From Collinsella intestinalis DSM 13280 (lineage in GTDB: Bacteria > Actinomycetota > Coriobacteriia > Coriobacteriales > Coriobacteriaceae): DNA of 64,000 nt. Location: the NCBI RefSeq assembly GCF_000156175.1, contig NZ_GG692710.1:1301256-1365255 (forward strand). Direction: 5' to 3'. The notes under the pieces are model-generated. The model ran no database searches. It had not been told where the DNA came from and worked only from the letters and a program-made list of their open reading frames with translations. A program made the position numbers and the translations under genes. Shown piece by piece: positions 39,281 through 47,577 of this stretch. Within the stretch, counting starts at the first letter, position 1. Each line of letters starts with the position of its first letter.

Positions 39281-40336
39281 ATGCAAACGGGCGTATCGGT
39301 GTATTTCAGCGCGGGTATGGAGCGCAATGAGCAGATCATCGCGCGCGCGCGCCAGGCGGGTGCCACGATGGCGTTCACTTCGATGCATATTCCCGAGGAG
39401 GAGGGCGTTGATTACGAGCGCGATGCGCGCCACCTTCTGGGGTTGCTGCGGGATGCGGGGATTTCACTCATTGTGGACGTGGGGCCTGAGACGTACGAGA
39501 AGCTCGGCTGCTCGCGCATCGAGGAGCTTGCCGACCTGGGCATCACACACGTGCGCCTCGATTACGGATTCTCGCCGGAGGAGACGGTGCGTCTTTCGGA
39601 GACGTTCCACATCGTGTGCAATGCCTCGACGGTGACGAAAGCGGAGATCGTCGCGTGGCGTGCTGCCGGCGCAGACTTCTCGCGCTTTGCGGCGTGCCAC
39701 AACTACTATCCCAAGCAGCACACGGGCTTGGCGCTTGAGGACGTGCGGGCGATGAATGACCGCTTGAGCGCGTATGGGTTCGAGACGATCGGGTTCGTGC
39801 CGGGCGATGCCGAGCTGCGCGGGCCATTGCACGAGGGCCTGCCTATGATCGAGGCGCACCGCGACCGCAAGGACGACGTGGCGCTCAACATGCTTGAGAC
39901 GGCGTTCGCAGCGGGTTGTGATGCCGTGCTGGTGGGCGACTCCGACCTGAGCGATGCATCATGGGGGCGCTTTGCCCAGGTTTCGGCCGGGTATGTCGAG
40001 CTTGGCTGCGAGCTCGGGGATGGCTATGGGTACCTGCGTGGCCAGGTGCACCACGACCGCCCCGATTCGAGTGCCCGGATCATTCGGTCGCAGGAGTCGC
40101 GTACGAGCTTGAAGCCGGCGGTGCCGCTCGCGCCGGATGCCGGGGCGGGTGTCGCTCGACCGGCGGGCTCCATCGCCGTGTCCAACAGCGATTACCTGCG
40201 CTATATGGGTGAGCTGGAAATTGCCCGCATCGATCTGGCGGGTGATGCGCGGATGAATGTCGCAGGTCAGGTGCATGCCGAGGACATGCGTCTGCTGCCC
40301 TATATTCGCGATGGTTTTGGGTTCAAGTTGGTGTAA
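39281..40336 (+). CDS. mupG: MurNAc-6-phosphate phosphatase, MupG (DUF871) family
   Basis: A 351-residue protein of the family formerly called DUF871 or outer surface protein. It starts in the family manner (GVSVYFSAGMERNEQII), continues as a TIM barrel with AFTSMHIPEE, LIVDVGPET, THVRLDYGFS, and ACHNYYPKQHTGL, and ends with a small cyclophilin-like domain (about 230-351). MupG of S. aureus removes phosphate from MurNAc-6-P. Here it lies next to murQ, murP and murR as in that species. ATG 39281 follows GAAAGGA. No signal peptide. Confidence 0.9.
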   Translation: MQTGVSVYFSAGMERNEQIIARARQAGATMAFTSMHIPEEEGVDYERDARHLLGLLRDAGISLIVDVGPETYEKLGCSRIEELADLGITHVRLDYGFSPEETVRLSETFHIVCNASTVTKAEIVAWRAAGADFSRFAACHNYYPKQHTGLALEDVRAMNDRLSAYGFETIGFVPGDAELRGPLHEGLPMIEAHRDRKDDVALNMLETAFAAGCDAVLVGDSDLSDASWGRFAQVSAGYVELGCELGDGYGYLRGQVHHDRPDSSARIIRSQESRTSLKPAVPLAPDAGAGVARPAGSIAVSNSDYLRYMGELEIARIDLAGDARMNVAGQVHAEDMRLLPYIRDGFGFKLV

Positions 40337-40353
40337 GCGAGCGGTAATTTGGC

Positions 40354-40412
40354 GAGGCGGGGCCATTTCGTATGTGCGCTGGTGCGCAGCGAATACGAAA
40401 TGGCCCCGCCTC
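40354..40412. repeat. Perfect palindrome, GGGGCCATTTCG family
   Basis: Twenty-base perfect arms beginning GAGGCGGGGCCATTTCGTAT around a 19-base centre that itself can form a TGCGC/GCGCA hairpin. It follows the mupG stop codon by 17 bases and may act as its 3' mRNA stem. Confidence 0.85.
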
Positions 40413-40510
40413 CCATTTGGCGTGAACGCCCCTGCTCGTTAGCTGTCACGCGGTGCGCATTCGGGAACGACGGGCAGAACGGTGGGCCGTGCTCGGATGC
40501 TCCGCAGCCA

Positions 40511-40690
40511 TTTGTACCAAAAAACCGAGTTTTGTATGCTCTATTTGGATGATCGACCCAAGCAAAGCGGCTACAGGTAGCGATTTACGATACGGGTAGC
40601 CAAAAATGATCGTTTTCCACTATTCGGGGTGGCTCTTGTTGGTGGTTCCCGGCGCTCGGGGTATACAAAACTCGTATTTCTGGTACCAGA
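40511..40690. repeat. 178-base element with inverted ends
   Basis: GTACCAAAAAACCGAGTTTT (from 40514) is matched in inverted orientation at 40659-40688 with about three mismatches over 24 bases. The interior carries a GGCTAC/GTAGCC hairpin and no gene. This AT-rich piece stands out from the surrounding GC-rich DNA and could be a small non-autonomous element. Confidence 0.55.
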
Positions 40691-40692
40691 GA

Positions 40693-40728
40693 CTGGGGTG
40701 GGGCCGAGTAAAACGGCCCCACCCACCA
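40693..40728 (-). terminator. Hairpin after nfnB
   Basis: CTGG(T)GGGTGGGGCCG and CGGCCCCACCCCAG pair around TTTTACT on the minus strand, 10 bases after the nfnB stop. There is no strong T run, so it could act from either side. Confidence 0.55.
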
Positions 40729-40738
40729 GATATACGGC

Positions 40739-42145
40739 CTACTCGCCCAGCAGCGCCTTCTTCATGGAAGCGGCGGCCTTCTTGCCGGCGCCCATGGCGA
40801 GGATGACAGTGGCGGCACCGGTCACGATGTCACCGCCGGCCCACACCTTGGGGTTGGAGGTGCGGCCGTCCTCATCGGCTTCGATGAGACCCCAGCGGTT
40901 GAGCTCGACGTCGGCGCAGAGCTTGGCGAAGGGGTTCGCCATGGTGCCGATGGCGGTGATGGCCACGTCGCAGGGAATCTCAAAGGCGGAGTCGGCCACG
41001 GGGACCGGGCGGCGACGGCCGGAGGCGTCGGGCTCGCCGAGTTCCATGCGCTCCAGCTTGACGGCGGACACAAAGCCGTCCTCGCCCTTGATGAACTCGA
41101 GCGGGTTGACGAGCTCGAGGATGTGCACGCCCTCTTCCTTGGCGTGATGGACCTCGGCCAGGCGCGCGGGCATCTCGGCCTCGGTACGGCGGTAAGCCAG
41201 CGTCACGCTGTCGGCGCCCAGACGCAGAGCGGTGCGGGCGGCGTCCATGGCAACGTTGCCGCCGCCGAACACCACGACGTTCTTGCCCTGGCGGATCGGG
41301 GTGTCGTAGACGGGGAAGTCGTACGCGTGCATGAGGTTGGTGCGGGTGAGGTACTCGTTGGCGCAGTACACGCCGGGCAGGTTCTCGCCCGGGACCTTGA
41401 GGAAGCGGGGGAGACCGGCGCCCACAGCGAGGTACAGGGCGTCAAAGCCCTCCTCGTTGAAGAGCTCGTCGGCGTCGAACAGGCGGCCGGCGACGGAGTT
41501 GTACTCGAACTTGACGCCGAGCTGCTCCAGGCCGTCGATCTCGCGCTTGACGATCTTCTTGGGCAGGCGGAACTCGGGGATGCCGTAGGTCAGCACGCCG
41601 CCGCCAGTGAAGAAGGCCTCGAACACGGTGACGTCGAAGCCCTCGCGGGCGAGCTCGCCGGCGCAGGCGATGCCGGAGGGGCCGGAGCCCACGATGGCGA
41701 CCTTCTTGCCGTTCTTGGGCTTGCACACCGGAGCGCGGCCGACCTCCTCGGCCATGTCGCCCACCATGCGCTCGAGTTGGCCGATGGCCACGGCCTCGCC
41801 CTTGCGGCCGAGGATGCACTTGCCCTCGCACTGGTTCTCCTGCGGGCACACGCGGCCGCAGACGGAGGGCAGCAGGTTGTCGCCCTTGATGGTCTCGAGT
41901 GCGCCAGCCCAGTCCTCGTCGCGGATCTTGGAGATGAAGCCGGGGATGTTCACGCCGACGGGGCAGCCCTGCATGCACAGGGGCTTCTTGCAGTCGAGGC
42001 AGCGGTTGGCCTCAGCGATGGCGTTTTCCTTGGTGAAGCCCGTGTCGACCGGGCGGAAATCGCACGCGCGCTCAGCGGCCGGCTCCTCGTTCGGAGTGGT
42101 GCGGGGAGCGCCGATGTTCGGGCGATACTTTTTTACTTCTGACAT
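40739..42145 (-). CDS. nfnB: NfnB: large subunit of NADH-dependent ferredoxin:NADP oxidoreductase
   Basis: A 468-residue protein of the glutamate synthase small-subunit family. The N terminus binds two [4Fe-4S] clusters (CLDCKKPLCMQGCPVG and CGRVCPQENQCEGKC), followed by the FAD site VAIVGSGPSGIACAGELA and the NADPH site VVVFGGGNVAMDAARTALRLG. Alone it could be a GltD paralogue; together with the overlapping FAD/NAD-binding gene upstream it matches NfnAB (also SudAB), which balances NADH, NADPH and ferredoxin by flavin-based electron bifurcation in anaerobes. It starts 13 bases inside nfnA; RBS GAGGAGG. Confidence 0.92.
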   Translation of the reverse strand: MSEVKKYRPNIGAPRTTPNEEPAAERACDFRPVDTGFTKENAIAEANRCLDCKKPLCMQGCPVGVNIPGFISKIRDEDWAGALETIKGDNLLPSVCGRVCPQENQCEGKCILGRKGEAVAIGQLERMVGDMAEEVGRAPVCKPKNGKKVAIVGSGPSGIACAGELAREGFDVTVFEAFFTGGGVLTYGIPEFRLPKKIVKREIDGLEQLGVKFEYNSVAGRLFDADELFNEEGFDALYLAVGAGLPRFLKVPGENLPGVYCANEYLTRTNLMHAYDFPVYDTPIRQGKNVVVFGGGNVAMDAARTALRLGADSVTLAYRRTEAEMPARLAEVHHAKEEGVHILELVNPLEFIKGEDGFVSAVKLERMELGEPDASGRRRPVPVADSAFEIPCDVAITAIGTMANPFAKLCADVELNRWGLIEADEDGRTSNPKVWAGGDIVTGAATVILAMGAGKKAAASMKKALLGE

Positions 42146-42969
42146 GCGCAGGCCTCCTCATGACGCTTGGTGGAAACGGCCTCTTCGCCGCGGTAGCTGG
42201 CCTGGCGCGCGGCCAGGTCGTCCCAGTCGACGGCGCTGGCGTCGAAATCGGGGCCGTCGACGCAGGCGAACTTGGTCTCGCCGCCCACCTCGACGCGGCA
42301 GCAACCGCACATGCCGGTGCCGTCGACCATGATGGGGTTGAGGCTGGCGATGATCGGGATGTTGTGCTCGTGGCAGGTGAGGGAGGAGAACTTCATCATC
42401 GGCACGGGGCCGACGCAGAAGGCGTGGTCGATGGAGTCGGTCTCGCACAGGCGCGCGAGCGGCAGGGTCACGACGCCCTTCTCACCCATGGAGCCGTCGT
42501 CGGTGGTGACGAACAGGCCGGCGAGCGGCAGCGCGTCGAACTGCTCATGCAGGATGAGGAGGTCCTTGGTGCGGGCGCCCATGATCACGTAGACGTTCTT
42601 GCCCTGCTCGCAGAGCATGCGCGCCACGGGGTAGGCGATGGCGAGACCCACGCCGCCGCCGATGACGGCCACGGAGTCGCCCTCGACCTCGGTGGGCTGG
42701 CCCAGCGGGCCGGTGATATCGCGGATGAAGTCGCCCTCGTTGAGCTCGGAGAGGCACTGCGTGGTCTTGCCCACCACCATGAAGATGAACTCGATCCAGC
42801 CCTCCTCCGCGTTCCAGTTGGCGAAGGTGAACGGCACGCGCTCGCCCGTCTCGTCGATGCGCACCATGAGGAACTGGCCGGCGTGAGCCTTCTTGGCCAT
42901 CCTCGGGGCGTGGACGCGGAACTCGAAGACCTTCTCCGAGAACTGCGTCTTCTTCAGGATTTCAAACAT
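42133..42969 (-). CDS. nfnA: NfnA: FAD/NAD-binding, [2Fe-2S] subunit
   Basis: A 278-residue ferredoxin-NADP-reductase-like subunit (dihydroorotate dehydrogenase electron-transfer family). FAD-binding RxxS-like VPFTFANWN, NAD-binding AVIGGGVGLAIAYPVARML, and a C-terminal [2Fe-2S] site GTGMCGCCRVEV...FACVDGP. Start at 42969 was chosen because GAGAGGGG precedes it; longer in-frame readings upstream have no codon or RBS support. Overlap with nfnB implies translational coupling. A palindrome-containing promoter region lies upstream. Confidence 0.92.
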   Translation of the reverse strand: MFEILKKTQFSEKVFEFRVHAPRMAKKAHAGQFLMVRIDETGERVPFTFANWNAEEGWIEFIFMVVGKTTQCLSELNEGDFIRDITGPLGQPTEVEGDSVAVIGGGVGLAIAYPVARMLCEQGKNVYVIMGARTKDLLILHEQFDALPLAGLFVTTDDGSMGEKGVVTLPLARLCETDSIDHAFCVGPVPMMKFSSLTCHEHNIPIIASLNPIMVDGTGMCGCCRVEVGGETKFACVDGPDFDASAVDWDDLAARQASYRGEEAVSTKRHEEACACQK

Positions 42970-43043
42970 AGAACCCCTCTCTGATTGGCCGGAGCATCGT
43001 ATGCGCAGGTCACGCAAGCAAAATGCCCCGATTGCAACCTCTT

Positions 43044-43082
43044 GCGCATGCGCATAAGGCGAATATGCGCATGCGCTGTCAA
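43044..43082 (-). promoter_or_regulatory. nfnAB promoter with palindromic operator
   Basis: On the minus strand TTGACA (43082-43077) is a perfect -35; the -10 is weak (CCTTAT or TATGCG, 43054-43059). Directly downstream are perfect 12-base inverted arms, GCGCATGCGCAT at 43044-43055 and its complement at 43065-43076, separated by 9 bases and spanning the promoter spacer and -10. A repressor site is likely. The rest of 42970-43178 shows no gene. Confidence 0.55.
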
Positions 43083-43178
43083 GTATACCCCGCGGCCTTG
43101 CGTGTAAGCCTTGTTCGCGCGTCTTTCGGGCAAGCGGTAAAACGTTTTTCGGTGGGCGAGGGGGCGGTGAAAAGGAGG

Positions 43179-43223
43179 GCGCCGACCTCAATTTAGGGAC
43201 AGTCCCTAAATTGAGGTCGGCGC
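43179..43223. repeat. Perfect 45-base GGGACAGTCCC palindrome
   Basis: Twenty-two-base arms with no mismatch around a single central A, starting GCGCCGACCTCAATTTAGGG. It sits 33 bases after the pth stop codon and is followed by CTTTTG on the plus strand. Same family as 33213-33243 and, more distantly, 11572 and 30981. Confidence 0.93.
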
Positions 43224-43255
43224 TTTTGGGTGCGATGCGGTTTTGCTCCGGGTTG

Positions 43256-43885
43256 TCAGTGTTTGCCGTTGGCGTTCGCGCCGCCGTTGACATGGTCGCG
43301 CGCGAATACGACGCCGCGGGTCACGGCGAGCGCCGCAGCTTCGGCGGCCTGGTGCGTCATGACCTCGAAGTCCTCGGCCTCGCGGGAGCGCAGCTGCTTC
43401 AAGACGAAGTCGGCCACGGGCATGCGACCCGGGGGGTTGCCGATGCCGGCGCGGATGCGGGAGAAGTCGCGGCTGCCGAGCTTGTCGATGATGGAGCGCA
43501 GACCGTTGTGGCCGGCGTGGCCGCCGCCGACCTTCACGCGCACGTCGCCCGCAGGGATATCGAGCTCGTCGTGGATGACGAGCAGCTCCTCGGGCTTGAC
43601 CTTGTACTGCGCGCAGAGCTTGGAGATGGGGCCGCCGCTCGTGTTCATGTAGGACTGGGGTTTGACCAGGACGACCTCGCGCTTACCGCCTTCGGCCTCG
43701 GCGTCGTTGACGTTGATGACGGCGACCTCGGCGCCCGCCTGGTTCTTCCAATAGCTGACGCCCGCCTTCTCGGCCAGGACGTCGATCGCGCAAAAGCCGG
43801 CGTTGTGACGGGTTGCGGCGTATTCCTCGCCGGGGTTGCCGAGTCCGGCGACCATGCGGATGGGCTTGGGCTGTGCTGCGGCCAT
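43256..43885 (-). CDS. pth: Peptidyl-tRNA hydrolase
   Basis: A 209-residue enzyme that frees tRNA from dropped peptidyl-tRNA. It shows the Pth hallmarks MVAGLGNPGEEYAATRHNAGF with the catalytic His, QSYMNTSGGPI, IHDELDIPAGDVR and GGGHAGHNGLRSI. Start 43885 is backed by AAGGAG; the upstream in-frame ATG at 43948 is not. It is transcribed away from glmU, sharing the roughly 200-base promoter gap. Confidence 0.97.
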   Translation of the reverse strand: MAAAQPKPIRMVAGLGNPGEEYAATRHNAGFCAIDVLAEKAGVSYWKNQAGAEVAVINVNDAEAEGGKREVVLVKPQSYMNTSGGPISKLCAQYKVKPEELLVIHDELDIPAGDVRVKVGGGHAGHNGLRSIIDKLGSRDFSRIRAGIGNPPGRMPVADFVLKQLRSREAEDFEVMTHQAAEAAALAVTRGVVFARDHVNGGANANGKH

Positions 43886-44083
43886 GGGGCTCCTTGCGTT
43901 CGTTATGTACCTGCCGAGTATGGTGGCGGTGGGTGGATGAGCTGTCAAATCGGGGCGCGCGGGATGTGGAGGGCGGCGGGGGTGTCGACTTGGGGGCGGT
44001 TTGGCTTCTTGCTGTGCGGTACTATCAATTCATGGGCGTCGTCGTCCGACGTCCGATTTGATACCGAACATCAAGGAGTCCCC

Positions 44084-45484
44084 ATGGATGTCACCGCGAT
44101 TGTAATGGCCGCAGGCGAGGGCACGCGCATGAAGTCGAATCATGCCAAGGTGTCCCACCAGATTCTCGGCAAGCCCATGGCCTGCTGGGTCATCGATGCG
44201 GCACTGGCCGCTGGATGCACCCGCGTGGTCGTGGTGGTGGGCAGCCACTCCGACGAGGTGCGCGCGCTGATCTCCGCTGCCTACGAGGGCACGCCTGCCG
44301 CCGACGCCATCGAGTGCGTCGAGCAGGTCGAGCGCCTGGGCACCGCGCATGCCGTCCGCACCGCGCTGGATGCGACAGGCATCGACGCCGGCCCCGTGGT
44401 GGTCTTGAACGGCGACCTCCCGCTCATCCAGGCCGATACCATCGCCGCCTTCGCCAACACCGTCGCCAACGGTTCGAACGCCGGTGCCGTGCTCACCTTC
44501 ACCCCGCCCGTGCCCTTTGGCTACGGCCGCATTGAGCTGGCCGAGGACGGGACCGTCAACCGCATCATCGAGCAGAAGGACTGCACGCCCGAGCAGGACG
44601 CCGAGCTCCTCGAGTGCAACGCCGGCTGCTACGCCTTCGACGGAGCGCTCCTTGCCGCCCACATCGGCGAGGTCGGCAACGACAACGCGCAGGCCGAGTA
44701 TTACCTGCCCGACATGGTTGAGATCCTTAAACGCCACGGCCATGCCGTGACCATCTCCCACTGCGAGGATTACCGCGACGGCCTGGGTGTGAATAGCCGC
44801 GTGCAGCTCGCCGAGCTCACCGCCATCGCCCGCGACCGCATCAACGAGCGCTTCATGACCGAGGGCGTCACCTTTATCGATCCCGCCCAGGCCTGGATCG
44901 GCCCCGATGCGCAGATTGGTCGCGACACCATCGTGTGGCCGCAGACTCACCTCATCGGCGCCTGCCGCATCGGCGAGGGCTGCCAGCTCGGCCCGAACAG
45001 CCGCCTCACGAATGTCGTGGCGGGCAACGATTGCTCGCTCGACGAGACGGTCGCCATCGACGTTGTGATTGAGAACGGCGTGACCTGCGGTCCGCGTGCC
45101 TACCTGCGCCCGGGCACGCACCTTTTGGACGGCGCGCACGTGGGTACGCATGTCGAGATCAAGAAGTCCACGATCGGCGAGGGCTCCAAGGTCCCGCATC
45201 TCTCCTATATCGGCGACACCACGATGGGCGCGGGCGTGAACGTTGGCGCCGGCTCCATCACCTGCAACTACGATGGCAAGAACAAACACGCCACCACCAT
45301 CGGCGACCGCACGTTCATCGGCTCCGACACCATGATGGTCGCCCCCGTGAACATCGGCGCGGACGTGGTGACCGGCGCGAGCAGCTGCATCACCCGCGAC
45401 GTGCCCGACGGAGCCCTGGCCGTGGAGCGTTCCGACCAGCGCATTGTCGAGGGCTACACCGAGCTGCGTCGCGCCCGCCTGTAG
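44084..45484 (+). CDS. glmU: Bifunctional UDP-GlcNAc pyrophosphorylase / glucosamine-1-phosphate acetyltransferase
   Basis: A 466-residue protein. The N-terminal uridyltransferase half starts IVMAAGEGTRMKS, with VVLNGDLPLI and ECNAGCYAFDG; the C-terminal half is a left-handed beta-helix of hexapeptide repeats ending in the acetyltransferase site (HVEIKKSTIGEGSKVPHLSYIGD, then GSITCNYDGKNKHATTIGD). It makes UDP-GlcNAc for peptidoglycan. ATG 44084 follows AAGGAG. Next to it lies prs, as in many Firmicutes and Actinobacteria. Confidence 0.97.
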   Translation: MDVTAIVMAAGEGTRMKSNHAKVSHQILGKPMACWVIDAALAAGCTRVVVVVGSHSDEVRALISAAYEGTPAADAIECVEQVERLGTAHAVRTALDATGIDAGPVVVLNGDLPLIQADTIAAFANTVANGSNAGAVLTFTPPVPFGYGRIELAEDGTVNRIIEQKDCTPEQDAELLECNAGCYAFDGALLAAHIGEVGNDNAQAEYYLPDMVEILKRHGHAVTISHCEDYRDGLGVNSRVQLAELTAIARDRINERFMTEGVTFIDPAQAWIGPDAQIGRDTIVWPQTHLIGACRIGEGCQLGPNSRLTNVVAGNDCSLDETVAIDVVIENGVTCGPRAYLRPGTHLLDGAHVGTHVEIKKSTIGEGSKVPHLSYIGDTTMGAGVNVGAGSITCNYDGKNKHATTIGDRTFIGSDTMMVAPVNIGADVVTGASSCITRDVPDGALAVERSDQRIVEGYTELRRARL

Positions 45485-45594
45485 CCCTTTCGGATGTGTA
45501 ATTGGGGACGGGTGCGTTATCGGTGGTCAATTAGCTGGCAAAGTGGCTAATATATAGAACGTGTAAGGAAGTTGTGGCGTATAAAGGAGAAGTC

Positions 45595-46581
45595 ATGCCG
45601 ACAACCGATCCCAAAAAGACCGTGGATATGAGCAAGATCCTGCGAGTGTACTCCGGTTCCTCCAACCGTCCGCTCGCCCAGAAGATCGCCAATCAGCTCG
45701 GCGTGGAGCTCTCCGGCCTTACGCTCAAGCAGTTCGCCAACGGTGAGATCTACGCTCGCTATGACGAGACCGTCCGCGGCGCCGACGTCTTCCTGATCCA
45801 GTCCGTTGCCGGCGAGAACGTCAATGACATGCTCATGGAGCTCCTCATCGCCACGGATGCCGCCAAGCGCGCTTCCGCCCGCTCCATCACCGCCGTCATC
45901 ACCCACTACGGCTACGCCCGCCAGGACCGCAAGGCCGGCCCGCGTGAGCCCATCACCGCCCGCCTCGTCGCTAACCTGCTCGAGTGCGCCGGCGTGGACC
46001 GCATCATCACGCTCGACCTGCACCAGGGCCAGATCCAGGGCTTCTTCGACATCCCGGTGAACCACCTCTCCGCCCTGCCGCTCTTCGCCGACTACTACGA
46101 CGCCATGGGCTTTGACACCGACAACCTCGTCGTCGTCTCCCCCGACGTGGGTCGCGCCAAGGCCGCCAAGAAGCTGTCCGACATGCTCGGCTGCTCGCTG
46201 GCCATCGCCCACAAGGGCCGTCCGCGCCACAACGCCGCCGAGGTCATGGGCATCATCGGTGACATCAAGGGCAAGACCTGCATCATCAACGATGACATGA
46301 TCGACACCGCGGGCACCCTGTGCGCCAACGTGCGCGAGCTCAAGGCCCTCGGCGCCGGCGACATCTACGTGTGCGCCACCCACGGCATCTTCTCCGGCGA
46401 GGCCGTCCAGCGCCTGAACGACGCTCCGATCGTCGAGTGCGTGGTCACCGACGCCATCCCCGTCGAGGAGGGCGGCAAGATCAAGACCATCTCCGTGGCC
46501 GGTGAGTTCGCCGAGACCATTTCCGCCGTGTACTACGAGCAGTCCGTGAGCACGCTCGTGGGCGGCGACTTCGCGATGTAG
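45595..46581 (+). CDS. prs: Ribose-phosphate pyrophosphokinase
   Basis: A 328-residue PRPP synthase. Hallmarks: RVYSGSSNRPLAQKIANQLG, FANGEIYARYDETVRG, HYGYARQDRKAGPREPITARLVANLL, the signature DLHQGQIQGFFDIPVNHLSALP and the PRPP loop INDDMIDTAGTLC. It feeds purine, pyrimidine, histidine and NAD synthesis. Start 45595 is preceded by AAAGGAGAAG; a GTG at 45574 lacks a site. A degenerate GGGGACGGG fragment of the REP-like family lies at about 45503. TAATATATA at 45548 is a candidate -10. Confidence 0.97.
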   Translation: MPTTDPKKTVDMSKILRVYSGSSNRPLAQKIANQLGVELSGLTLKQFANGEIYARYDETVRGADVFLIQSVAGENVNDMLMELLIATDAAKRASARSITAVITHYGYARQDRKAGPREPITARLVANLLECAGVDRIITLDLHQGQIQGFFDIPVNHLSALPLFADYYDAMGFDTDNLVVVSPDVGRAKAAKKLSDMLGCSLAIAHKGRPRHNAAEVMGIIGDIKGKTCIINDDMIDTAGTLCANVRELKALGAGDIYVCATHGIFSGEAVQRLNDAPIVECVVTDAIPVEEGGKIKTISVAGEFAETISAVYYEQSVSTLVGGDFAM

Positions 46582-46624
46582 CGAACATGTTCAATGTGAG
46601 CGGTGGCTCGTCCGCCGCTCGTGC

Positions 46625-46655
46625 AGCCGGGTCCTGGCGGGCCCGGCTGTTTCTT
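46625..46655 (+). terminator. Terminator of glmU-prs
   Basis: AGCCGGGTCC and GGGCCCGGCT pair (one G-T) around TGGC, followed by GTTTCTT. Confidence 0.75.
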
Positions 46656-46686
46656 AAAGGGGCGATTTGCAGAAGAGGGGGAGCGG

Positions 46687-47577
46687 ATGGCGCAGGCGCC
46701 CAGGCATACGGCATTTGGAACTATGCACCCCGCGGTGCCGGCGGCGTTTCTCGCGTGCACGCTCGGCCTGACCATGTTCGCCCCGCATCCGGTGCTGGTG
46801 TCGCTGTCCCTCGCGGGAGCGCTCGCGTACGGCGCCGTTGCCCGCGGTGTTCGTCCCACGCTGCTCGCCTTGCGTTGGCAGCTTCCGCTCATCGCGCTGC
46901 TGGCCTGCGTGAACCCTCTGTTCGCGCAGCGGGGGAGCACGTTGCTGTTCTCGCCGTTCGGCATGCCGGTGTACGCCGAGAGCCTGCTGTACGGCGTTGT
47001 CATGGCGGCGATGTTCATGGCGAGCGTCCTGTGGTTCCAGGCCGCACGCGATATCTTGCCGCAGGACAAGGTGCTCTCCCTGTTTGGTAGCGCGGCGCCG
47101 GTCATATCGCTCATGGTCTCGATGACGATGCGGCTCATCCCGCGCTTCGTGCGACAGGGGCATGTGATCGCCGACGTGCAGGATGTGGCTCTGAGCTGTG
47201 CCGATGAGAGTGGCCGCCGACGTGCCGGCGAGCGTCGCGGTCTTGTGCGCCGCCGCATGCGGCAGAGCTCGGTGCTTATGGGCTGGGCCATGGAAGACTC
47301 CCTGGAAACTGCCGACGCCATGCGTGCGCGCGGCTGGGGCGCCGCGGAGCGCCGAACCACGTACGTTCGCTATCGCTTCACTTCGCGCGACATGTTCTGC
47401 CTGGTACTCGTCGCGGCCTTCGGTGCCCTCTGCATCGCGGTGGCGTGGCGGTCCGCGTCCTTTGCGTTTTATCCACAGCTCTCGCCCTTGGGTCCTTGGC
47501 TGAGCTACATTCCCTACGCCGCTTGGATGTTCGTTCCCGCGGCGCTGCACGTGTATGAGAGGAGCGTGTTCGCATGA
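46687..47577 (+). CDS. ECF transporter transmembrane (T) component
   Basis: A 296-residue membrane protein of the EcfT/CbiQ type: four to five membrane helices in the N-terminal part (PAAFLACTLGLTMF, VSLSLAGALAYG, LIALLACVNPL, ESLLYGVVMAAMF), then the cytoplasmic coupling segment with the two short Ala-Arg-Gly motifs, here MRARGWG, and a C-terminal helix. EcfT holds the ATPases and the S component together. ATG 46687 follows GAGGGGGAG. The gene overlaps the ATPase gene by 4 bases. Confidence 0.9.
   Translation: MAQAPRHTAFGTMHPAVPAAFLACTLGLTMFAPHPVLVSLSLAGALAYGAVARGVRPTLLALRWQLPLIALLACVNPLFAQRGSTLLFSPFGMPVYAESLLYGVVMAAMFMASVLWFQAARDILPQDKVLSLFGSAAPVISLMVSMTMRLIPRFVRQGHVIADVQDVALSCADESGRRRAGERRGLVRRRMRQSSVLMGWAMEDSLETADAMRARGWGAAERRTTYVRYRFTSRDMFCLVLVAAFGALCIAVAWRSASFAFYPQLSPLGPWLSYIPYAAWMFVPAALHVYERSVFA

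Noticed and set aside
46582-46686. Cobalamin riboswitch before the ECF operon
   Set aside because: The gap is too short and contains only a terminator; no B12-box-like sequence was seen.
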